DNA of 64,000 nucleotides from Rhynchospora pubera (taxonomy: Eukaryota > Streptophyta > Magnoliopsida > Poales > Cyperaceae): NCBI GenBank assembly GCA_028095005.1, contig CM051460.1:287162238-287226237 (forward strand). The letters run 5' to 3'. The position numbers were made by a program, and so were the translations under genes. The notes beneath the pieces are model-generated. The model was not told where the DNA came from. It saw nothing but the letters and a program-made list of their open reading frames with translations, and did not search any database. This document shows, piece after piece, positions 23,601 to 32,600 of the stretch; position 1 is the first letter of the stretch; the number at the start of each line of letters is the position of its first letter.

Positions 23601-26079
23601 GTTCAGGGCTGGCTTCCTGGCGGGCCGCCAGGATTCCTGGCGGGTCGCCAGAAACCGTCCTAAGAGCGTCAACTTCCTCTTCAGCGCCTGGTTCTTCCTC
23701 CAAACTCGCCAAATAAGCATCCCATTCCTCCTGGCTGTCGATGGGGTAGGTGTAGGCTTTCGTTACCGCCAAATTGAACTCTTCTTGTACCATTTCATCA
23801 AGCAAATCCATCATGCAACAAGTATCTACTTGGTTGGGCAGCTTCATTGCTTTTTCTACTTCGAATTCGGCTGTTTCGTCTCCTACCTTCACGAGCATCT
23901 TTCCATTCCTACAATTGATAAAAATACCAGCAGTTGCTAGAAATGGCCTACCAAGAATAATAGGTACCTCGGGGTCTTCTTCCATGTCTACAATCACAAA
24001 ATCGCACGGCACCACAATATCTCCAACTTGAAGCGGTACGTCTTCAACAATTCCCAAGGGCAAACGGGTCGATCGATCTGCAAGTTGCAATGTCATCCGA
24101 GTCGTTCTCAATTCTCCCACACCCAGCTTGTTGAAGATAGATTCGGGCATGAGACTCACGCTCGCTCCTAAGTCTAGCAAGGCTCGCTTAATGTTTGCCT
24201 CCCCAATCTTGCATGGAATCGTGAATCGCCCTGGATCTTTCAACTTCGGAGGAAGTTTCTTGGTTGACACGGATTTGCTCTCATGCGTTACAGCAATGCA
24301 AACGTCCTCTAGCTTCTTCTTGTTTGTTAAAATATCTTTTAGGAACTTAGCATAGGAGGGCATTTTGGTCAACATGTCGGTGAAGGGTATGGAGATTTGG
24401 ATTTGTGACATTATCTCCATGAACTTGCTGTATTCCTTCTCTTCCTTTGCCTTGGCTAGCCTCTGAGGATATGGAACTTTTGGGGCATAGCGGGTCTGAA
24501 TCGGGGCTTCGGTCTTGCCTTTCTGAGCTTCAGAACCTTTTCTGGCGGGTCCGCCTGAATCCTGGCGGGTCGCCAGAAACTGTCCCGAGGGTTCTGTGTT
24601 CTGCACATTTTCCTGGCAGGTCGCCAGGATTTCTGGCGGGTCCGCCTGGATCAGTCCTGAGACCGATTCGTCTGGATTCTTGGGCCCATCGTACTCCGTT
24701 TCACTCCTTAGTCGATGTGCGACACTCTTGACTTCTCCGTTGGGGTTCACTTCAGGTTGGCTTGGAAACATCCCGGTCTTTGTTAAAGCTCCTTGGCTTT
24801 GAGGGTTTGCCAATTTGCTTTGTTGAATGAGGAATTGCAAGGACTCGCGAACTTGCTTCATCTCATCAAAGACCGTATGATTCCACTCCGTTTGATCCGC
24901 CATGAACTTGTCCACCAAATTCCTATGTTGCTGATAGTAACTAACTTGATTGTTATTACCTGCAGCGTTGTTGTTAGGCTTGTTTTGTGGTGGTGGTTGA
25001 GCTTGCCCCGGATTCGCGCACCTGCTTGGATTGCCATAAGATAATCCAGGATGGTTTCTCTTGTCTCGGTACACGTAATTCTGGGGCGCGTAGGGCGGAG
25101 GTGCCATGATTGCATTTACATCGGCTACGGGCTCGTCTCTTGCTACCAAGTAACATGCCTTTGCTGTATGTCCTTCTTCCTCACAGAATTGGCACTTCTG
25201 GACTGCCTCTACGGGCTTGGTCTTCATTTCTTTCATCATTGTGGTCAAGGCGTCCAGTTGAGCTTGCAAATGGGTTGATTTGTCTACTTCTATAATCCCT
25301 CCTTTGGAATTCTTCTCTCTCACCGACCAATTGGTTTGAGAGCTTGCCATGCTTTCGATTAGCGCCTTTGCATCCCTACACCCTAGGTCGAGAAGAGACC
25401 CACCTGCAGTTGAGTTAACACTTTGACGAGTTTGATGGTTCAAACCGTCATAGAAACTACAAATTAGTCTATCCTGGCCTATATCATGATGAGGACACAT
25501 TCTCAACAAATCTTTAAAGCGTTCCCAAGCTTCAAACAAATTTTCATCACTTTCCTGTTTAAACCCAATTATCTCCCTCACGATCGATGTGGTTTTGATT
25601 CTATGATAGAACCTTTCCAAGAAGGCCTTGGCTAAATCATCCCAACAAGTAAACGGGTTACTATTGAAACTATTCAACCAATCCTCCGCTTGGTCTCTAA
25701 GAGAAAAAGGGAAAAGAGTTAACCGGATTATATCGGGAGCGACTTCTTCGAGGTTGAGAGTGATGCGATTCCGTAGGAATCGCTGCAAGTGCTTGTTCGC
25801 GTCTTCCGTCGGATTCCCACTAAACTGGTTCTGTTGGATGAGGGCAATGAGAGATGGGTTGAAGAATAGATCGCGAGTCCTTCGAGCTTGGGGAGGGTTG
25901 AATCCAAGTCGGACATTGTTTGCGGTTGGGGCTCCGATCTCCTTCAAAGGTCGGTTCTCCGCCGCAATCCTTGCCGCCTCCCTAGCGTCATCGAGGGCTC
26001 GTTGAAGAACGACTGGATCTACTATCAACGGCCCGTCTACTTCTGGACCAATAGGTGGGTTCCCGTTCAGGTCTGCCAT
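20635..26079 (-). CDS. Athila gag-pol polyprotein, intact frame
   Basis: 1814 aa from the first in-frame ATG (26079, MADLNGNPP). The frame stays open upstream to about 26430, just after a splice-like TTTGTAG, without another ATG. Order: gag (about residues 40-230, FPFSLRDQAEDWLNS); a CCHC knuckle, CQFCEEEGHTAKAC (about 295-310); aspartic protease with DLGASVSLMP (about 635; the usual Thr/Ser after Asp is Leu, normal for Athila); reverse transcriptase with WRMCIDYRKLN and FMDDFSVYG (about 970-1140); RNase H with CDASDYAIGAVLG (about 1220); integrase with HHCC finger, then VDFMGPF, ISDGGKHF and the catalytic Glu in GQVEVSNRE (about 1460-1650); and a C-terminal SRWSGPF region. Protein- and RNA-level functions are those of a Ty3/gypsy element. 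No frameshift or stop breaks the frame. Palindromic repeat arrays are translated in frame at interdomain linkers, giving Arg/Pro/Gly-rich inserts such as LATRQDSGGPAR. Confidence 0.93.
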   Translation of the reverse strand: MADLNGNPPIGPEVDGPLIVDPVVLQRALDDAREAARIAAENRPLKEIGAPTANNVRLGFNPPQARRTRDLFFNPSLIALIQQNQFSGNPTEDANKHLQRFLRNRITLNLEEVAPDIIRLTLFPFSLRDQAEDWLNSFNSNPFTCWDDLAKAFLERFYHRIKTTSIVREIIGFKQESDENLFEAWERFKDLLRMCPHHDIGQDRLICSFYDGLNHQTRQSVNSTAGGSLLDLGCRDAKALIESMASSQTNWSVREKNSKGGIIEVDKSTHLQAQLDALTTMMKEMKTKPVEAVQKCQFCEEEGHTAKACYLVARDEPVADVNAIMAPPPYAPQNYVYRDKRNHPGLSYGNPSRCANPGQAQPPPQNKPNNNAAGNNNQVSYYQQHRNLVDKFMADQTEWNHTVFDEMKQVRESLQFLIQQSKLANPQSQGALTKTGMFPSQPEVNPNGEVKSVAHRLRSETEYDGPKNPDESVSGLIQADPPEILATCQENVQNTEPSGQFLATRQDSGGPARKGSEAQKGKTEAPIQTRYAPKVPYPQRLAKAKEEKEYSKFMEIMSQIQISIPFTDMLTKMPSYAKFLKDILTNKKKLEDVCIAVTHESKSVSTKKLPPKLKDPGRFTIPCKIGEANIKRALLDLGASVSLMPESIFNKLGVGELRTTRMTLQLADRSTRLPLGIVEDVPLQVGDIVVPCDFVIVDMEEDPEVPIILGRPFLATAGIFINCRNGKMLVKVGDETAEFEVEKAMKLPNQVDTCCMMDLLDEMVQEEFNLAVTKAYTYPIDSQEEWDAYLASLEEEPGAEEEVDALRTVSGDPPGILAARQEASPEQPKLNLKPLPSNLQYQYLGPDETYPVIVSAHLSSEEIEKLLKELRSHRKTIGYSIDDLKGLDPSICTHRILMEEDCKPTIEHQRRLNPTLKEVVKKEVLKLLEAGIINPISDSKWVSPVHVVPKKGGTTVVKDDKNELIQTRVVTGWRMCIDYRKLNTATRKDHFPLPFVDQLLERLANHSYFCYLDGYSGFFQIPIHPSDQEKTTFTCPYGTYAYRRMPFGLCNAPATSQRAMMAIFSDFIEKDMEVFMDDFSVYGTTFDHCLANLVKVLKRCEEVNLVLNWEKCHFMVREGVVLGHVISSQGISVDKAKVEVIEKLRQPTCVRDIRSFLGHAGFYRRFIKDFSKIAKPLTNLTMKDVEFDFDDDCVDAFRRIKEALVVAPILQPPDWTLPFELMCDASDYAIGAVLGQRRDKKPYAIYYASKVLDAAQVNYTTTEKELLSIVYALDKFRSYLVGSKVIVYTDHAAIKYLMTKKDTKPRLIRWVLLLQEFDIEIKDKKGTENLVADHLSRIQVEKTEDQLMPINDDLPGEQLLSAQFLATRQESWRPARTHPDRPARRVHLQATRQDPGGPARVPWYADFANFLASGIKPHGYSSQQFKKFRADSKYYYWDDPFLWKRGVDGMFRRCVPLEEVEDILYQCHSSAYGGHASTDKTASKVLQSGFYWPSIFKDARAFVLKCDQCQRTGNISQRQQMPQNPVLEVEIFDVWGVDFMGPFPPSLGYEFILVAVDYVSKWVEAIPSKHADSATVKKLFNKVIFPRFGIPRVVISDGGKHFINRQFDNLLRKYGVTHKVATPYHPQTSGQVEVSNREIKNILQKTVGSTRKDWALKLDETLWAYRTAYKTPIGMSPFKLIYGKVCHLPVELEHKAYWAVKTINWDAQAAGEKRILDLHELDEIRLDAYENARLYKERTKKWHDKHIQRRVLKEGNMVLLFNSRLRLFPGKLKSRWSGPFRVKKVYPYGAVELWGNDGSYFTVNGQRLKLYIQG
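21881..22003 (-). repeat. In-frame palindromic repeat array between RNase H and integrase
   Basis: Four core units plus the tail TTGTGCCGAGAG. Translated as QFLATRQESWRPAR and similar. Confidence 0.9.
23617..23668 (-). repeat. In-frame palindromic repeat array between protease and RT
   Basis: Two units followed by AAACCGTCCTAAGAG. Translated as VSGDPPGILAARQEA. Confidence 0.9.
24542..24661 (-). repeat. In-frame palindromic repeat array between gag and protease
   Basis: Two pairs of units about 30 bp apart, with tails CTGTCCCGAGGG and CAGTCCTGAGAC. Confidence 0.9.
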
Positions 26080-26125
26080 TGGTTTCGCGTCGTCTGCGTC
26101 TTTCGAACCTTCCTCAGGATCTTTT

Positions 26126-26171
26126 CTGGCGGGTCCGCCTGAATCCTGGCGGGTCGCCTGGATTGGTCCTG
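26126..26171 (-). repeat. In-frame palindromic repeat array upstream of the gag ATG
   Basis: Two units in the open frame before MADLNG, tail TTGGTCCTGG. Translated as QATRQDSGGPARK. Confidence 0.85.
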
Positions 26172-26505
26172 GTAGTTGGTTCGTGAATCGAGCTGATGAA
26201 TTTCGCCTTCCTCGTTGGTAAACCAGCAAGGGAGTCGAAATAGGTGATGAAGTCGAAGTTGTGGCCTCCTTGGCTTCTATTTGTTCACCCGGAAAATGAA
26301 CGGTTTGGGAAACAAATGAAGCGGAAGGTCGGGGTGTCTCGTCGCTCTTGGCTTGGCTCCTCGTGTAGTACTTGCACTCGCTTGCGGGTTGATGTTGCTT
26401 AGGCTTCTTCTTCCCGGCCAGCGTGTACTCCTACAAACAAGAAACAAGAGGAAAAGACAAAAGATCAATAAAACTTAATTACCTAAACTTAAATCTAGTC
26501 ACCGT

Positions 26506-26520
26506 CCCCGGCAACGGCGC
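26506..26520 (-). other. Athila primer binding site
   Basis: GCGCCGTTGCCGGGG on the minus strand, a few bases after the LTR end CCGATCA. This motif is typical of Athila-type elements. Confidence 0.85.
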
Positions 26521-26526
26521 TAAATT

Positions 26527-27909
26527 TGATCGGAGGTAAAACCTAGGTCAAATTAAACCTCAATCTAATCTAATGCAGTATAGCTTGAGGATCGAATCCA
26601 CAGGGACGGTTATTCTAAACTTTAGACTTTAAGTAATTTAGTTCAATTAATCTAGGGGTAAACAAGTCAAAAAATTGATTAATTAATTAAAAGGATTGAA
26701 TTTAAACTAAAAGAATTAATTCTAAATTCTAATTAATGTCTAAATTACTCTAAATATTAAGGAAAAGATCTAAACTCGAATTAAGGACTTAAACTAGGGT
26801 CAATTGATCGGGTTCCACTTCCAGGCACTATCCTGGCGGGTCGACAGGTTTTCTGGCGGGTCGACAGGATTTCTGGCGGGTCGACAGGATTCCTGGCGGG
26901 TCGACAGGATTCCTGGCGGGTCGCCAGAACAGTACGACAATTCAGTTTTATTAGTTTCTAAGTTCTCTAAGTTCAGGTTTTTGGCTTAAACTCTGGTCCA
27001 AATACTAACTCTCGTTCTTGATTTGGTATTACTAAGTTTTAACCTCTAAACCTCCCTAAAACCCTAAGTTTCAACTCTCGTTTCTTGGCTTAAGTTTAAG
27101 GGTTTGCCTTAACTATTCGGTAGGATATCCTAGATCTCTCGATCTTAGGAGGGAATAAACCTCTCGGCTAAGTTCCGGTTTCACCTTTTGGGTATACTAA
27201 CTATCCTAAGGTTTGAGAATAGAAATTGTTTTGAGATTAGGGTTCTATTTGCTTAATCTACGAGGTCAGGCCTAACCAAGTGAGCAAACCTTCAAATCAA
27301 TTTAATTCAATTCACAATTTCAGCAAATAAACTCAAGTAAAGCAAAGCAACTTAGAAAAATTAGAAAACTAAATCAAACTTCATTAATCTACCAACTCAT
27401 GGTTCCCTACAATTGCCCCTAAACTAAACTACTCACTAAAAGTCATACTAAGCATAAAGATAAAAGGTTTCAGCAAACTAAACATCAAAGACAGAAAATA
27501 GAGAAAGTTTACAACAAGAAACAACAACAAACAACTCTCAGCCTGTTTTCTGGCGGGTCGCCAGAGATCCTGGCGGGTCGACAGGAGGCAGCTGGGGGAT
27601 ACTTCTGCTATCTCTTCTCGAATTCTCTCTCTCTAAACTGACTTGTCTCTTTCTGGAGCTCTCCCTATGTTTAAATAACTCTCAAAGGCGGTTCCCATAG
27701 GTGGAGATCATGTCTGGTTCGTCCAAGAATAGAGAAAGTGCTCTGCCAGAAATATCTCTCCAAATTGGGCAGGTCGGTTTATGTCTGGCGGGGTCGACAG
27801 GAATCCTGGCGGGTCGCCTGGAATCCTGGCGGGTCGTCTGAAATCCTGGCGGGTCGCCAGAACAGGAGACTTGTCTGGTTTGACCCTGTTCCTTTGCTCC
27901 AGTCGCTTG
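26527..27909 (-). repeat. Athila 5' LTR, truncated in U3 and split by the copia element
   Basis: It matches the solo LTR from its R/U5 end to GCTTG and continues for 11 bp after the copia insertion (37603-37613). It is 40 bp longer than the same part of the solo LTR, exactly two 20-bp units: arrays have 5 units at 26832-26931, 2 at 27549-27586 and 4 at 27785-27863. Confidence 0.88.
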
Positions 27910-29672
27910 TGTTAGAAAGTGTGCTAATTTTCATTTTTATGCTAATTACCAATTAATTAACCAAGCAAACATAGCACACACAAGATCTAGTACACAAGCT
28001 ATTCAAACACACGAGAAAAAGGGGAAATCGATACCTCCCGCGAAATCGTATTCGCGGGGCTCGACCAAGGCATGGGAATCGATGGCGTGCCTTCTCCACC
28101 GTCTCCACCACGTCTCGTAACCGCCCTCGAGTCCACCAAGGAGGATTAATCACGTTCTACAAGGTACGTGCTAGCATACCCAAAGAACAAGCCTAATCCC
28201 TATGGTTTTCTCTCTTGCATCAATCAACAACCTTGATTTAGTGGAGAGAAAATAGCTCAACACATGAGCAAAAGAGAGGGAGAGAAGAGGAAGGTGGCGG
28301 CCTAGAATGGGAGGAAGAGAGGAGAGAGAAAAGTCTAGGTGGAGGCTCTCATAAGTGGTCCTTATATAGAGCACAAAACCTAATTGACCTCTTGCATAAT
28401 TACAACTATGTCATCCAACCTACCACCATAAATGGCTGCCACGAAATGGGCCTTTATGGGCCATTAAACCCCTTCATTTGGACCATTAATTCATATAATT
28501 AAGGTCCCTCAACTTTGCTCTTTAATTGGGCTATATATTTGCTATTTAAATAACGGCCCAATTAATCAATATAACCATTTATATTGATAAGTGTTGAACT
28601 AAATTAATTATTAACTCATTAATAATTATTTTAGGATTAGTTAATGCATTAATTTATTTCTATATGATCCATTGACTTAATTAATTATAACGGTTCGCAA
28701 CGGTATATAATTAATTAATCAATCTTATCATATTTCCACAAAACCTACTGCTGTGAATAAATAAATAATGCACTGTGTGATTAATGTCCTATTTGTGTGA
28801 CCCTTTGAGGATTTATGCTATGTTGGCCATGGAATTAAATCGTTATTTAATTCCAATAATCATAAGCGGTATCTAGCAACACGTTATGACTCCCAATTCG
28901 CATAAATAGTGTACTGCTACAATATTTCAATCCTGCATAAGAGAATAAATATGTTTCTCTATTTTGATTCTTATGTCGCACGATATCATCGTATAATCCA
29001 AGATAGGAATGTGTCATTCTTGCAGATTATACGTTTCTTGATCTAGAGATAATTGTATAAAGTTGCATGCAAACAATCTATCTCCATCAAGGGGCCCAAA
29101 CAGATATCGTCACTCACTAAGTGAATTAATGAGGGACATACGGTTTTCTTGATGATTAACTTTTCCCCGCACAATTCAAGAGAACATAAATAAAGTCTGT
29201 ATAGCAGCCCTTATCGGGAATCAGCGGTAGACAATATTTATTGAACCTATCCTCATGTGGAAAAGATAAACATCTCAAACTTAGAACCAAAATCACAACG
29301 AAATAAACAATGACACATAACACAATCCATATGTTTATTTCGATGGGTCAAGTCCTGTGCTATGTTCCATAACATACACATATGCAACTAAGTTGGTAAC
29401 TCTTTACCTATGATTAGTAGAACTTAATCATCACTTAACTTGCATACTAATCTTTTATGATAATTAATGTTCCTTGTTAATTATCAAGATTATGGACCGT
29501 TTAGATTTATTATTGTCATTCTAAAGAATGATCAACAGAGATCTACAATTCAGATCCTCAACCTGAATGATCTGTCAATAATAAACCTAGGAACAGATGA
29601 TAAAATCTCATCCAAAACATAAACTAATAATTAAGTCATTAAATTATTGACTTCTAGGACATAACTCTAACA
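27910..29672 (-). repeat. Copia 3' LTR
   Basis: 1763 bp, plus-strand reading TGTTAGAAAG to CTCTAACA. The two short minus-strand frames inside recur in the other LTR and are not genes. Confidence 0.9.
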
Positions 29673-32600
29673 ATCTCCCACTTGGCCTAGAGTCAATCAG
29701 TAGTGACTTCTAGCCAACGAAGAATTGAGAACAATGTCATATATCTACATATATACATGTCTCGGACCTCAAAATAAATAATACGCTTATAGCTAGTTAC
29801 TCATACGTCCACCACGTATGGATGCATAACTGCATCTCGTATACTGCTCAAGGTAGAGGTCGTGCTAGAGTGTTTGCTGTGTTCGCGAACCTATCCAAAA
29901 ATTGTTTGACTATATATATATATATACTCCTATATATATTCTTGATCACCATCATATGATATCAAGTGATATCGTTATAGATCATATTTGAATCTCCAAT
30001 GTAACATTGGGCTCTTAGGAGTAAGTTATGGTTCGAGATGCTTAGAACCATAATAACTCAACTAAGAAATCGATCCGAAATAAACTTCTTTTATTGCTTC
30101 ACAAGTTGCTATGTATTTTGCTTTGGTGACGGAAACGGTTGTAATATTCCATTTAGAACACCTTCTAAATTTACAACACCACCTTTTTAGCAAAATACGT
30201 AGTTCAACTGTGATTATATCAATCTTTCGAAAAACTAGCATTAGTGTAATTAACTTACACGAGCTCCTTTTAAGAGATGAAACATTATATCACTCTTTCT
30301 CATAAGGTACTCGAGGATATCCTTGACTATCGTCCTAATGTGTCTCTCTTGTATCCATTCGACAACTGTTTGTCATATCTTTTGGATACTACATATTGGG
30401 GCATATGCATAAATATGGCGTACACAATGAAACTCATAATGAAGGAATGCTTGAACTATTTCATGCACTTTCTCGAATCGAGTTGCAATAGACCGAGTTA
30501 AAACACTCAAGTCATGCCATGTGACGTATAGTTAGACATCCTTTCTTGGAGTGTAACTTTCGTGTTTCTAGAACACTTCGTCAATATATGCATATTTGCT
30601 CAAACCTAACATCCATCATAATCTATCTTTATAGATTTTGTTTTCTAGGATTAGGTGACTTCGCCCAAGTTCTCATTTGAGAAAGCATTCTCCAAAGAGA
30701 TCTCGACAATATTCATTTTCTTAATGTTAATGTTATTCCCAATTTAATGAATTGTTATCTTGAACAATACGAGTAATACAATTATGCTCCCACTGAATAT
30801 CTTGTTTATACAAGATACTTTTGACGAAGTTCAACTCCTTGACTTCCTTGTCAAAACTTTTATTCCAATCTCCACAACACTTGCTTTAATCCATTTATGG
30901 ATCCTTGAAGCATGCGTATGTTTTTAGCAATACATAAAACCTCGATTTGTGTCAAATGCACAACATCATCCTTCATTCATACGAAGAAGGCGGTTTTATG
31001 TGTTTTTCCATATATCAATATATATGAAATACAACTATTGCTAGAATGATCTTTATTGACTTTTACATAGCCACAAGCAAGAGGTTGTGCTTTGTACGTA
31101 GTCAACTAGTCATCGACTTAGACATAGCTACAAGCGAGAAGCCGCGCTTTGTACATAGTCGATTTGTTATCCATGTCGATCTTTCCTTTTGAAGATCTAA
31201 AACGTTCTTGATGGATTGCTCCTTCATGAACGTCAACCAAGGTCTATACCTTGTTGTTATACATGAATTTTATTTAAAGATCATATGAATTCAAACCATA
31301 TATGTGGAATCGGATCGTTCCATCGTTTTTCTTGTTTATCAACGGATTCTCATATGCTAAGTTTGAGAATGTCGTGAAGCCAATGCACCAAACGGCTTAG
31401 GCAATCAACTCTCGTTGATCTTTTGTAGGACTGGTACTTGAGGTTCATGAACTACTTCCACAATGAATTGTTGAACGAGTTCTTGACTCCTCATATATTC
31501 CATGAGTTTCTCGAATCATCATCAACTCGTGATATGGTTGAGTCCTCATTGGAAGGAGCGTACTATTAAACTTCTTTTCAAAACAACTTGTGAATGAAGT
31601 TCCGCTCAACTCCCACTAAGCACCATGTATGGAGTGACAAGTTTCCCATAAGAGTACTTCTTGTAGTGACGCATAAACTCCTTTAATGCTCACTTTACTC
31701 CCACTACTTCTTCTTGATAATTTCAATTCATCAAGACTACATTATGATTAGCAACAACTACTTTGTTCTTATCATATTCGTGGAAGTAGTGCCTTTTAAT
31801 ATAAAGCATCCTACAAATATATAGTGTCTTATTTGGTTTAAGCTTACAAGTCCACAATACTTGAAATAAGCTTCTCAACACCAAATCTCGAGAAGTATTA
31901 TACTTAGAGATCAAAATCTCGTAAGAAACCTTCCTCAATAGACTTTGATGGAACACCATTCAGTGTAAACAATATTGTCCTCAAACATAATTCCCTAATA
32001 CGAGTCGAATAAGTCAATTTGATTTATTATCGATCGAACTATACAAAATATTGTTCGATATCTCCATTCTTGGACACATTATTCCATAATGTTCCTCATG
32101 GAGTGAGTTATGAAACTATTTTCATACTCTTTAGATAATACTTCAAATCATATGACTTAACTACTTATTTGCCACGATTAATTGTAAGACTTTTCTTTTT
32201 CCTTGAACGGTCTTTTTAACTTCACACTTGAACTCCTTTGAACTAGTCAAAAGGTTCATACTTATACCTTATCAAATAGATATGTTAATATCTACAATGA
32301 TCGTTGGTTAAGTAGTAAAGTATCAACAACCTTTCATTGCACAAGTACTTATTGGTCTTTATACATCGATATGTATAAGTCCTAATCAAGTCACTTGTCC
32401 TTAAACCTTTGTAGGTTAAAGGCGCTTTTGTCATTTAACAAACATGATTCGCATATCAATCGATTTGAAATCGAATTGAATTTCGAGCTCTACGTTACGT
32501 AGACTCTCATAATGCGATTCTCGTTTATATATGTGACTAAGCGGTTATATATAACATGAAAGTCAAATACTTTATGTCAAGTCTTACGCATCCTATTTGT

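Noticed and set aside
26079..26229. Start of gag at 26229
   Set aside because: The codon there is TTG. The first in-frame ATG is 26079, although the open frame reaches about 26430, possibly from a spliced leader.
12620..27863. Regularly spaced palindromic repeats as a CRISPR-like array
   Set aside because: Units are directly adjacent with no unique spacers, lie inside a plant retrotransposon, and no cas genes exist here.
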